From the NCBI RefSeq assembly GCF_048771995.1, contig NC_133034.1, positions 4,431,501-4,495,500 on the forward strand: a DNA stretch of 64,000 bases, in the 5' to 3' direction. This document shows, one piece after another, positions 54,409 through 64,000 of the stretch. Both the position numbers and the translations under genes were made by a program. Each line of letters starts with the position of its first letter. Position 1 is the stretch's first letter. The notes beneath the pieces are model-generated. The model did no database searches and was not told where the DNA came from. It worked only from the letters and a program-made list of their open reading frames with translations. This stretch comes from Taeniopygia guttata. Taxonomy: Eukaryota; Chordata; Aves; Passeriformes; Estrildidae.

Positions 54409-55757
54409 TCTTTTTCTAGGCTGTTTGGATCTCTTCTTTTTCTCTGGCTGTGAACAACAACCACCTGCAGGGGGAAAAGTGCACCACCCTAAAAAATCCA
54501 GCATCCATCTAAACTGCACCCAGCAGGAGCCAGCTGGGAAAGCAATGTATGTGCCCTCAAGGCTTCTCCCCCAAAATTCCCATGGTCCAGTGAATCTTCC
54601 ATGATTTCTCCACGCTTCCTGCTGCCCTGGAGGCACAGCCGTCCTTTCACTTCTCTTCCTGTGTTTGCTTTTCCCTCTCTGCCTCAGCCCAGTCGCTGCT
54701 AACTCACCTCTGCAGCCCCCTGGAGAACCACAGTGGGTTTGTGGCTCCACCTTCCCTTGGCCTTCCTCCCCATCCCTCCTCACCTCTCCGTGCTGCCTCA
54801 GCCTCCTACCCCCAACCCCTCTCAGCTCCAGCTCCATTTGCAGAATCCTGACTCCCCTCCCACCCTTGTCTCCTTCCCCAGGCACAGCTTTTTAGGAGGG
54901 TGGGTTTTTTTGTTTAGTTTTTTTTTTAATTATTTTTTGTTATACCCGTTTCTTTGTGATTCAGAAAGCCTTAATTCCCAACACGGCCTTTGATGCCCCA
55001 TCCCCTTTTCTTTCTTGCCAAGAACTCAACACCTCATTCCTGTCTCCAAAACTGTCAGAATTCTTGCACAGGATTTACAGCTCCTCCTCTGATTTCTGAG
55101 ATCCCCTTGGGGCTGGCACTTGAATCCTCCTGCATGGCACACCTGCTAAATTCTGTGCTGCCTTAGTGACAGCAGCTTCTGCTCTGAGAGAGAGATTCAC
55201 TGGCAAATTCCTTTGTAATTAACACTGCTATGGTTATCAGACTTATTTACAGTTTGTAAGGAAAAATGTGTCTGCTGTATTTACAATACAGGTGCTGTGG
55301 ATTTAAAAACAAATATTTGCCACAACAAAAACCACCCCTTGTGAAGCTCTGCCATTCCTCACATATTTTACATTAATCAGAATCAGTTACTTAGGTTCAG
55401 TTGGAAAGGTGATTGACAGCAATCTTGATATATACTTTACTTCCATATTTTTCCACCTGCAATATTTTTTGTTTGCCCAGAGTACATTCCCATTCTCTTT
55501 CCCTAGGTTTTGTCAGGGATGTTGATGTAGCTGAGGGATTCGACCTGTAATTTTCAACTGGTGTTAAAAAACAGGCAGTGAAGTCCTGTCCCTTAGCTCT
55601 GCCAATCTGGGATGTTGCCATTCCAAGGGTCAGGCTCCAACAGAGTTACCTACAGAGCACAGGAACAAACTTAGCCCTGGGAATTAAATATCCCACTTGG
55701 AGACAAGTGACACAGTGCTGGTCCCAGTGCTGATAGGATTGAACAGCCCAAAAAAAG

Positions 55758-55816
55758 AATATATATAAAAAGAATATATATATTATTTGTATTTATATAT
55801 TTACTATATATATTTC
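55758..55816. repeat. AT-rich (TA)n-like tract
   Basis: Two copies of an AGAATATATATA unit are followed by TATATATTTACTATATATAT. Confidence 0.85.
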
Positions 55817-56329
55817 TCTCTGATTGTTCCCAACCTGCCATGGAAGCAGTCACAAGGAGTTCACTCTGTTGAATTCCAGCAGGAGAAAGATGCCCAAGGA
55901 ACATGGATGAAAGGCTGCACACCGAGCCCTTGAAAGGAATTTTCGTTCACCCCTCGCACACACACTCACCCAGATTAGCTGCTTTGAGTAATTTACTCGA
56001 GGTTTATCGGGGATAAAATGCATTTTCTCCACGCGGGGGTTACCGTGGGCTCCCAGTGCCACCTACTGACAACTGCAGACAGCACCCGAGCTCTGCTGCT
56101 CCAGAGCCTCTCAGCTTTTCCATGAGGTAATTTCCTCTCCATTTCCTTCTATTTATCAGCTGTCCTGGAGACTAAATGTCCATCTTCTAAATATTTGCTT
56201 CTAGTCACTATCCTGTCCCTCACTTTCATCTTCCAAGGGTTTCTTTCCACTCATGAAATAGGGTGAAATTTCTTCAAGTTTTATAAACTTGAATTTCAAT
56301 TCTGACCAATTGTTCATCCTGGGAAAAGG

Positions 56330-56665
56330 AGGTTCAGGGGAACCTTCACTCTCTCAACTCCTGACAGGACATGGAGCCAGGGGAGGGTCGGGCTCTTCTC
56401 CCAGGGAACAAGGGACAGGACAAGAGGAAACAGCCTCAAGTTGTGCCAGGGGAGGTTCAAGTTGGATATTGGGAAAGGTTCCTCTTGGGAAGGGCTGTCC
56501 AGCCGTGGCACAGCTGCCCAGGGCAGTGGTGGAGTCCCCATCCCTGGAGGGATTTCACAGACCTGTGGATGTGGCACTTGGGGACGTGGGTTGGGAGTGG
56601 CTTTGGCAGCACTGGGGGATCTTACAGGGCTTTTCCAACCTTAATAACCCTGTGATTCTAATTAG
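56330..56665 (+). repeat. CR1 LINE fragment (about 335 bp)
   Basis: CR1 blocks CTCTCAACTCCTGACAGGAC, GTTCAAGTTGGATATTGGG, CTGCCCAGGGCAGTGGTGG, CATCCCTGGAGGGATTTCAC and TTTTCCAACCTTAATAACCC. It belongs to a subfamily variant different from the copies in PAK2. Confidence 0.9.
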
Positions 56666-57201
56666 GCCAAGAGCAGCCAATCCCTCAGAGTCATTAGAAT
56701 GGGAGAGATTATCAACGTGTCCCAGGTTGACACAGAACGTCTCTTCACAAATTCATACATAACCCATCTGCACAACAAGCTTAAAATCCAGAAATTTTAA
56801 TGATTCAATAATGTTTTTCATACCCTTAATATCCAATCCCTGAGTCAAGAAATACAAACACCGCTGCAAGAGGTATTGAAAGCAGGCTCTGGGCCAGGAG
56901 GAGGGGATAGGAGTCCCAAACCCACCAATGATAGTTGCCTCATTGCCCACAGCAGTGCTTTCAGCTTTTTGAGGCTTTTTCCTACTCTCCATCTGCTTTG
57001 GATATCGACAACACATCCAAAATGTCTTCTGGGCTGTGGAAGGCATCTGTAAACACTATGAGCCAAAGGAACTACAATGCTTATGGGACCCTTGCACCCC
57101 CCAAGATACAAACAGCAGCAGGGTGGGATCCGTTCAGGAGCCCAGTGCAGTCTGCAGTGGGTTGTGCTGGGGGGAGGTCAGACATTCCACATCTCCTCGG
57201 G

Positions 57202-60200
57202 TCACTGCGAGAAGTGTCCGTACTTGCAGGCAGCAGCCAGGATGAGGCCAGAGCAGAGCCCTGTGGTGAGCAGGGTCAGGGCACACACCAGGGAATTGTG
57301 CTCCCTGAGCCCCACAGGAACCCTCAGCATCGATTCCTCATATGCCTACAAAGAAAAATAAATATATAACACACATTTGAGCTGTTTCTTTTTGACTGCA
57401 ACCGAGAGGATGAGGAACCTGATCCTGATTTAATTAGCCCTTGGCTAAAGCTTCTTCTGAGATTCTATATCAGAACCAGGATGGGACATCTTTTAATTCA
57501 CAGCCACTGCTGCACTGCACAGCTCAGGAAATGGATCTGCTGCCATCTGTATCCCTGGATCTCTGCTCCTACTCCAGCCACTGAGGGAATGTCTGGAATG
57601 CTGCAGGGAGAGCAGCTCCCAAGATGAGCTCAGATCACGAAGGAGACAGATTTCTCCAGAGTGAACGACCATTTGGTTTTTTCATTGATACAGGAAGCTG
57701 CAAAATGTTTATGGACAACAGCTACAGAGGTACCAGCGGTCTGCAGGTATCTTAAATATAGGAAGGCACATGTGTTACAACAACAACAGACTATTTTATT
57801 ATATAAATTAGTCTAATTTCTGAGTCTCTACACTACCATGGCACTTTGGAACATCAACCACAGTTGTTGGCCACACTAAAGATCCATCTTTCCTTGGTTT
57901 TGAACACAATAAGCTTCACCTTTTCCTAAACACTTACTCAACCAAGTAACAACCAAGCAAACAGGAGTGGCTTTCTTTTGGATGCTACTACTTAAATCTT
58001 TGCAGTTTTACCATTACTTGAGCTAGATTATTATCTTCCACCTTGCTACTCCTCTGAAGCACCACTGTTGTAAAGACTTTTCTTATTTTGGCCAGGGCCA
58101 ATTATATCCTAGGATTCCAAGTAAACTAGTAAAGGAAAAAAAAAAGATCAGGAGAGCAGCCATGTTAAAGGGCCAGAAAAGCACAATCCCTGTAAACACA
58201 GCAGAAGGGCAGAATGAGCCCCACTAAAAGCCAGTCAGAAAGGAAAAAAGGAGCCTGACAAAGAAGGAACCACCCAGCTAGTCTCTTAATGAATAATTTC
58301 TGTTAGGAAATAATCCTAAAAATTAATCTTGAAAGGTGTTAATCACAGAAAATAAGACAGCAGTTGTTAAAAAGAACCAGAGGGAGAACTCACGGGTCTG
58401 TGTTTTGTGGTGTGCCACTGACAGGGACTGCTGGTGTCAGATGAGCAGGGAGTGTCCACTTCAGCAGGTTCCCAGCACTCTGCAGACAGGTGCCCTAGGG
58501 AAGGCATTCCTGCATCACCCGGAGCCAGGCAGGATAAGCAATCAGCCTGCATGCTTCCAAATAAGGGATCTTTTCCTCTACAACAGCTCAACGGAATCTA
58601 TTCCCTGGGAGCCAAGTGGTGAAACACCTCTGCATGGCCAAAGTGACGCTGAGCAGTCTTTGCTGTGGACTTTTCAACTCTTCCCTTCCTGATACAGCAG
58701 GTACCCAAAAAAGAACCTCACCTGTGTGGTATCTTGGCCTTTCTTGTCCTTATCAGGGCAAAGAATTCCTGGTTAGCCTGCAGACCCCTCAACGTTAGCC
58801 ATGTAGTTAGAATTTTCCCCCAAAATAACTAAGTCCCCAAAATAAGTAAGGCCATTTGTCTTCTTGGCCTCCTGTCAACAAAAGATCTCCCTTCCAATAC
58901 TTCAAAACCTTCCCCATTAATCATTAATAATAAATGTTTTCCTGCTCATAACTAGTAAATGTGCCAGGAAGATTTAAAACCCCTTTTTTAAGTGACCAGG
59001 TAGTCCTGCCTGTCCCTATGCTTATCCCAGAAAATCATAGCTCAAGTAAAGAAAAAGGATTTGAAAATCATTGTGTGCTTGACTTGGCAGGAATGATTTT
59101 GTGAAGGGACACAAAATTTGTAACAAAATGATAGGGTTTCATTGTTCACATAACTTGAAATATTAATTGTAGTGGATATCAGGTGCTTGTTTCACCAGAG
59201 TTTGAAACTCCAACCATTCCAAGCTTCAGGCACAGTTTCCTACATTTCCCCTTTATATAATGAGAATGCAGCAACAGTGTTAGAAGCCATCTGAATACTT
59301 TGATTACTCTAAATAGGTGACAGTGGCTACTGAACACACCCTGCACAGCTCCAGCTGCCAAGAGAAATACGGTCAGAGCAGGGGCCCTGCTGGGATGGTG
59401 ACCAACACGGATCATGACAACTGCCACATCTTCCAGCTGGAAGAGCCCAGGCAGCACAGGGGTGCAATGGCAGCAGCACAGCACAGAGCAGACCTGACAC
59501 AGAGCAGTCTCTGACACCCCCCTGCCTTTGGCCAGCCCTCAGCGAGGAAGACAACGAGGTCTTTATCAGGGCCACACCTCCTGCTTACTTCCTGCAGCTA
59601 CCAAGAGCTCCATCTCCAACACAACCAGACTGGGGATGGCCCAAGAGCACCAATGAGAATCTCACTGTGGCAGCAGCAGAGCAGCACCTCTGGGCCCTGC
59701 AGAGCCACCGCGGCCTGGCGTGTCCCGCGGGCGGGCCGGTGGTACCGCGCGTGCACGGGCACGGCGGCGCCGAAGCAGCGGGAGCGGCGCGCGTCCACCT
59801 CCAGGAACAGCAGCAGCACAACGGCCTCGGCCACGTACTCGGGAGCCTCCACGTCAATGACATCAGGAAATAACACTGCCTGCAAGCAGGGAGAGATACA
59901 GCAGGGGTTTGATGGAAATCAGAAACCATTGCCCTCCCCCATGCTAGCACTGAGATGCATTTTGTGGTCAGGATGATCAAGCTGGGAATTCCAGCCTTAA
60001 GGTGTTCCAAAATACCTTTTCAAGACTGTCCTATGTGTGGAAAGTTCTTAGTGTCACTGTGCCTACAGCCAAACCTGTGAAGTGTCAGCAAGGCCAGACC
60101 TGCACCTCAGGCATGCCAAGGGCAGGAGCTGCCCACAGCCTTTGCACCAGTGTTTTACACCAATCTAAGCAGGTTAAAGCCACAGCCTTTGTACACCTCT

Positions 60201-61841
60201 CTAACGTGAAGCAAAGACTGGACAGCAGAACAGAAAGCTGGGATGAAAACACAGCTGGGAAGCTGCTCAGTCCAAACACACAGCACGTGACTTAGAGCTC
60301 ACCAGCACCTCCTTGGGGGTTTCCCTTCCACCTTCTCAACCTGAGGCACTCTTACCACAGCTGATCACCTGAGGCTAAGAGAGGAGCAGCAGCTCCCTGG
60401 TTCATCACCTGTGTGTGAGAATATCAGCAGCACCAGGGGATGCCAAGCAAGCTGAGTTACAAAGAGACACCAGAAGATTATATGGTTTGGCACCTCCTTC
60501 CAGGAATTAATCACCTTGCTTCAAGGAGCCAGAAAATGCCCAGACAATACAAGCCCCTGAGTCCTTACCTGACTCGCTGCCAGAGCTCCTGGCGCTGGGC
60601 ATTACCTTTGTCAGATTGTGCTGCTGCAGCGTTGCCAGCTCGTAGGGATCCACGTAGATTCCCGGCGGCAGACGCATCTGAGCTGCCACTGCACATCCTC
60701 CTGCATCCTCCCCCAGCTCCACCTTCACCAGCAGGTCCCTTCAAACAGCAACAGGAGCAAAAAATTTACACCCACACTTCAAAAGTGTGGCACAAGACCC
60801 CTGAGAGACATTTCTCAGAAGATATGAGCTCTCACACCGAGTGCAACTAATTCTGACCACACTTCCCTGTCCAGCCTTCTTAACCTCAACCCCACATCCA
60901 CAGCCAAAACGAAGTTTCACTTCTTTGTTAATGTCTCAGAACCACCAATGGCCTCCACAAAAGTTTTAGAAAGGGGCCTCCTATTTTCCCTCCACTGCAG
61001 CTTGTTAATCCCTTGATCCTGTTAATGCATTCCTGACACGTGCCCAGGGATCACAGCCCAGAGAGCTGATACGACTGCACATGAAAAGAAGAGAGGCTTC
61101 TTCCAGCAGAAAATCCCGTGGCACGTTATGCTGATGGAGGGCAGGGTGAGGACTCACCTGTGAAACCCCTCTTTGAGGAGCTCCAGTGTGACAGTGGTGT
61201 CCCGACAGGCTGCCTGCACATCTAAGGGGACACAGAGCCAACAGTGTAACAGCACAGCGACCACAGGGGCTGCAAAAGCTTTATAACTCACAAACGCCTC
61301 ATCTGCAAACCCCTTCCCAAAGGAAGGGAAGAAGTAATTGACTGTGATCAAAGCAGAACAGATTTCTTGGTTTGGGTTTGAAGACACCTTAAAGCCCATC
61401 CTGTTCCAACCCTCGGCTTCGAGCAGGAACCTCCCCAGGACCAGGGCACTCCAGCTCTGTCCTTGGACACTTCCAGCCACAGCTTCTCTGTTCAACTTGT
61501 GCGAGAGCCTCCCCACCTTCACAGGGAAGAATTCCATGCCAATATCCCATCCACCCCTGCCCTCTGGCAGTGGGAAGCCATTCCCCCTTGTCCTGTTCCT
61601 CCATCGCTTGTCCCAAATCCCTCTCCAGCTCTCATGGAGCCTCTTTAGGCACTGGGAGGGGCTCTGAGCTCTCCCTGAATCCCTCCCTTCTCCAGGTGAG
61701 CCCCCCACATCTGTCCCCGCCTGTCTGCAGAGCCCCGCGGTCGCGGCGCGGTCCCCGCGGGCGCTCACGGAGGGCGCAGAGCAGCGCGCCCAGCGCGGCC
61801 CCGATCCCGGCCCGCACCGGCCCCCGCCGCCCGCCCGCCAT
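57202..61841 (-). CDS. PIGX: PIGX, stabilising subunit of GPI mannosyltransferase I (six exons, 242 aa)
   Basis: PIG-X is an ER type I membrane glycoprotein that binds and stabilises PIG-M, which adds the first mannose to the GPI anchor. Coding exons (minus): 61841-61769, 61221-61158, 60738-60606, 59879-59666, 58494-58394 and 57345-57202. The lengths 73, 64, 133, 214, 101 and 144 nt have matching phases and total 729 nt (human 258 aa). Start ATG 61841-61839 sits in a strong GCCGCCATGG context. A signal peptide (GIGAALGALLCAL) is followed by LELLKEGFHRDLLVKVELGE, PPGIYVDPYELATL, an NLT glycosylation site, DVEAPEY, PVHARYHRP and the CW...PC...CQW cysteine exon. A single C-terminal helix (CALTLLTTGLCSGLILAAA) ends in KYGHFSQ, nearly identical to human KYGHFSL. 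Exon 4 is GC-rich and unusually Arg/Ala-rich. Exon 5 has a second in-phase AG 15 nt inside it. It is head to head with CEP19. Confidence 0.93.
57346..61768 (-). other. PIGX introns
   Basis: Five introns lie between the listed exons: 57346-58393, 58495-59665, 59880-60605, 60739-61157 and 61222-61768. The last holds a minus-orientation CR1 (about 61366-61705). The others look unique, with short A-runs only (for example near 58136). Confidence 0.85.
61366..61705 (-). repeat. CR1 LINE fragment (about 340 bp) in PIGX intron 1
   Basis: Reverse CR1: TTTGAAGACACCTTAAAGCC, CTTGGACACTTCCAG, GGGAAGAATTCCATGCC, CATTCCCCCTTGTCCTG and CTCTCCAGCTCTCATGGAGC. Its right end is about 65 bp from PIGX exon 1. 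Confidence 0.9.
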
Positions 61842-62090
61842 GGCGGCCGCTCCGCCGGGCCCGCGCGGGCTGCCCCAGCGCCGCCTGACCGCGCGGGGCC
61901 CGCCCGCCCCTTGCTCCGCGGCGCCGTGTCCCGCAGGCTTTCGTGTGGGCAGCCCGAATGGGGCCTTCGGCGGAGGGGGCCTTTCCCGCATGGCGGCGGA
62001 GCCATGGCAACCGCCCGGAGAGGCGGGCCCGGCCCGGGAGGAACGGGAACGGGGAGAGCGAGGAGTGGCTTTGTGCGCCGCCCGAGGTGA
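61842..62090. promoter_or_regulatory. Bidirectional CpG-rich promoter of PIGX and CEP19
   Basis: A CpG-dense segment separates the PIGX ATG (minus) from CEP19 (plus). It contains an RFX X-box-like site at 61998-62011, GGAGCC-AT-GGCAAC. A CCCGAG|GTGAGG donor at 62086/62087 could end a non-coding first exon of CEP19. Transcription start sites are not visible. Confidence 0.6.
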
Positions 62091-62109
62091 GGGGACATGG
62101 CGGGAGTGT

Positions 62110-62640
62110 AAGGGAGACACGGACTCCCTGGAGCGGGGCCAGCACAGGCTGCGGAGGAAGGGCCTGGAGCATCAGGAAGGGCCTGGAGCATGTCCCTGAT
62201 GAGGAAAGGCTGAGGGAGCTGGGGCTGCTCAGCCTGGAGAGGAGCCCCAGCTGAGAGGGACCTCAGCCCTGCCTGTCCCTGCCTGTCCCTGTGTGTCCCT
62301 GCCTGTCCCTGCCTGTCCCTGCCTGTCCCTGGGTGCAGGCAGGGCCAGAGCAGGGCCCGGGCTCTGCTCCGGGGGCCCAGCGATGGCACCAGAGCCACGG
62401 GCAGGGACTGAGCCCAGCAAGTTCCACCTGGACATGAGGAAGAACTTTCCTGGGCGGTGATGGAGCCCTGAACAGACCCAGAGAGGGTGTGGAGCCTCCC
62501 TCACTGGAGATATCCCAGAGCTGTCTGGACACAATGTGTGCCATGGCTCTGGGATGGCCCTGCTGGAGCAGGGAGGTGGCTCCAGATGCCCACTGTGGTC
62601 CCTCCCAGCCTGGCTCATCCTGGGAGAGGCCGGAGGGACC
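62110..62640 (+). repeat. CR1 LINE fragment (about 0.5 kb), interrupted by a minisatellite
   Basis: CR1 blocks TGTCCCTGATGAGGAAAGGC, TGAGGGAGCTGGGGCTGCTC, AGCCTGGAGAGGAG, GACATGAGGAAGAACTTTCC and GGTGTGGAGCCTCCCTCACTG appear in order. This copy extends well into the element's 3' coding-proximal part. Confidence 0.85.
62271..62330. repeat. 10-bp minisatellite, six units
   Basis: Units of GCCTGTCCCT at exact 10-bp spacing; the third unit varies (GTGTGTCCCT). It lies inside the CR1 fragment where the element has a single related segment. Confidence 0.95.
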
Positions 62641-62762
62641 AACCCGGCCCTGCCCCGCTGCTCTGCCCGCTCGGGGCTGGGGCCCGGCCCGGCTCACCGG
62701 GAGATCCATGTGCGCTCTTTGCCGCACGTCCGAAGAGTTCCTCTGCTTTGTGTTTCTCACCT

Positions 62763-62895
62763 TCGCAGAATCCCGGAATGGTTTAGGTTGGAGGGACCTT
62801 AAAGCTTCTCTCGTTCCACCCTCTGCCATGGGCAGGGACACCTTCCACTACGCCACGTTCCTCCTAATCCCGACCAACCTGGCACTGGATATTTT
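62763..62895 (-). repeat. CR1 LINE 3'-end fragment
   Basis: Reverse CR1 end: CAGAATCCCGGAATGGTTTA, GGTTGGAGGGACCTTAAAGC and CCATGGGCAGGGACACCTTC. Confidence 0.9.
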
Positions 62896-63295
62896 CACTA
62901 TTAAGGACACTACTGCATATATGAGCTCTTTCCTGTGTGATTTTTTTCCAAAGGAGGAAGTGTTTCCAATTCTGCCTCAAAGTAGCTTTTCAACATTAAT
63001 GTGATTTTTCTTGATGTGGAGAAACTCATTGATTTTTTGGGGGGTAAAATATGTTACTTTGCCTTACTGCAGTCTGGAAATCACCTTCATGTTTGACATA
63101 TTTTCACTCATTTAAAACCAATTTTTATTGGTTTTAAACCAATACAAATATTAGTTTTTAACCAATTTATTTTATTCAAAATAAAAGTAAAAATAAAACA
63201 CCTGTACTCAGTTCTGTCCACTGAGCTGGGAAACAGGACCTGCAATAGATTTGAATTTTTAAATCCCCTCTAATTTAATTTCATAATTCATTTTG

Positions 63296-63346
63296 CTGGG
63301 CTTTAAAGCGCATTCTGACCCAAGGCACTCCGGGGTTCTGTGATTT
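63296..63346 (+). repeat. Possible CR1 3'-terminal remnant
   Basis: Weak match to the CR1 end: GGGCTTTAAAGCGCATTCTG, then GGGGTTCTGTGATTTTG. It lies about 70 bp upstream of the CEP19 exon acceptor. Confidence 0.4.
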
Positions 63347-63447
63347 TGCTGAAGTGCTGACAACAAAGGCAGCACGGAGAGACTGTGGCAGCTGCTCTCC
63401 TTTGCCGTTCCCCAGGGAGCGCTGCTGCGCGCTCGGGCGGAGCCGCG

Positions 63448-64000
63448 ATGACTTTCAGCGCTCAGAAATGCGGGGTCAGCTTCCAGCCCCCGTCCATCGT
63501 CCTCATCTACAGAGACAACAGCCAGGACAAGACTCGCCAGCGCATCATGCCCATCAGGAACTTCTCCAAGTTCTCAGGTGAGGGGCGTTCATTCCGCCTG
63601 CATTCATTCATTCCGTGTTTGCCTCCAGCTGCATGCACGGAACCCTTTGGTAGCAGCATGAGTGCCCTCCTAGCAGTGTGCAGGGAGGGGCTGTGCTGGG
63701 GTAATGTTGTCTCCCCGAGGAGCCCGAGGCTACATCTCAGCCTCTCTGAGCCTGCAGGGTTTGGAGAGAGCCCTGGAGAGGGTGTGGGAGAGGATGTGTC
63801 GGTGGGAATAGGTGTGCTGGAGCTCAGGTGCCTGTGCTGGCTCTCCCCAGACTGCAGCAGGGCTGCCGAGCAGCTGAAGAACAACCCTCGGCACAAGGCC
63901 TACCTGGAAGGGGTCTCGCTGCGCCAGCTCCAGAAGCTCTGCAGCTTGCTGAGAGGTCATTTGGAAGGACAGAGCCTGGCTGAGAGCTTGGAAAAGGTTC
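63448..64000 (+). CDS. CEP19: Centrosomal protein CEP19 (first two coding exons; runs off the window)
   Basis: CEP19 is a small centriole/basal-body protein. In mammals it is recruited by FGFR1OP/CEP350 and brings RABL2 to start ciliogenesis. Exon 63416-63577 has 32 nt of 5'UTR, then ATG 63448-63450 and 43 codons plus one base. The donor is TCAG|GTGAGG. The next exon starts at 63851 after CTCTCCCCAG and is open to the end of the window, in matching phase (G|AC, Asp). The protein starts MTFSAQKCGVSFQPPSIVLI, followed by RQRIMPIRNFSKFSD. Exon 2 reads AAEQLKNNPRHKAYLEGVSL, LRQLQKLCSLLRGHL and GQSLAESLEKV, all close to human CEP19 (AAEQLKNNPRHKSYLEQVSL). The remaining C-terminal part lies outside the window. 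Confidence 0.95.
   Translation, partial: MTFSAQKCGVSFQPPSIVLIYRDNSQDKTRQRIMPIRNFSKFSGEGRSFRLHSFIPCLPPAACTEPFGSSMSALLAVCREGLCWGNVVSPRSPRLHLSLSEPAGFGESPGEGVGEDVSVGIGVLELRCLCWLSPDCSRAAEQLKNNPRHKAYLEGVSLRQLQKLCSLLRGHLEGQSLAESLEKV
63578..63850 (+). other. CEP19 intron
   Basis: A short 273-bp intron with a GTGAGG donor and CTCTCCCCAG acceptor. It contains no recognisable element. Confidence 0.9.

Larger units (their letters stand above)
54409..57201. other. Intergenic region between PAK2 and PIGX, with the likely PIGX 3'UTR
   Basis: No gene is recognisable from 54409 to about 56780. The segment holds a CT-rich stretch (54600-54890), an AT tract (55758-55816) and a CR1 fragment (56330-56665). From about 56780 to 57201 it is probably PIGX 3'UTR: TTTAAT at 56796-56801 reads ATTAAA on the minus strand. 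Confidence 0.55.
62087..63415 (+). other. Probable CEP19 5' intron
   Basis: It runs from the candidate donor at 62087 to the TTTGCCGTTCCCCAG acceptor ending at 63415. It is filled mostly by three CR1 pieces and a 10-bp minisatellite. The last 500 bp before the acceptor are AT-rich unique sequence. The first-exon assignment is inferred. Confidence 0.5.

Noticed and set aside
61991-62098. ATG-initiated small frame upstream of CEP19 (MAAEPWQPPG...)
   Set aside because: It lies in the presumed CEP19 5'UTR exon or promoter, has no homology that I recognise, and the CEP19 start at 63448 is well supported.
61154-62398. 414-codon minus-strand open frame spanning PIGX exons 1-2 and CR1 sequence
   Set aside because: It reads through introns, CR1 repeats and the minisatellite. 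The spliced PIGX model with matching phases and family motifs explains the real coding parts.

Overview
The window is vertebrate nuclear DNA, almost certainly from a bird. It holds five interrupted protein-coding genes with GT-AG introns. It also holds about 17 recognisable CR1 LINE fragments in both orientations, CpG-island promoters, and a gene order expected of the avian counterpart of chicken chromosome 9. I see no prokaryotic features, CRISPR arrays or tRNA genes, and no element that looks like an intact provirus.

Layout, left to right. (1) About 78-2435 (+): the 3' part of a galactose-3-O-sulfotransferase, most likely GAL3ST2, with its 5' end outside the window. (2) 5005-7159 (-): AQP12, a three-exon superaquaporin of 301 aa, tail to tail with the sulfotransferase. 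It has a TATA box and a PTF1-like bipartite site just upstream. (3) 15269-33387 (-): all 14 coding exons of PAK2 (525 aa), plus a non-coding first exon in a CpG island near 53.6-53.8 kb. Intron 1 is about 20 kb and a 3'UTR of up to 3.4 kb is likely. (4) 57202-61841 (-): PIGX in six exons (242 aa). (5) 63448-64000 (+): the first two coding exons of CEP19, head to head with PIGX across a shared CpG-rich promoter. The second exon runs off the window.

CEP19-PIGX-PAK2 is the order found at human 3q29, while AQP12 and GAL3ST2 lie at human 2q37. The window therefore spans the boundary between two mammalian synteny blocks, somewhere between PAK2 and AQP12. The genes do unrelated jobs: Golgi glycan sulfation, an intracellular channel of pancreatic acinar cells, Rac/Cdc42 kinase signalling, the first mannosylation of GPI anchors in the ER, and centriole/cilium assembly. 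No operon-like logic applies.

I found no obviously new biological system. The best leads are: a PAK2 caspase-cleavage region whose P1' residue is Ser instead of the Gly that is N-myristoylated in mammals; a PTF1-like E-box/TC-box pair one helical turn apart above the AQP12 TATA box; a ZNF143/THAP11-type element with ETS and AP-1 sites at the PAK2 promoter, next to about 0.55 kb of AT-rich DNA; an unusually long predicted stem in the sulfotransferase; and a 2 kb-spaced inverted repeat in PAK2 intron 2.
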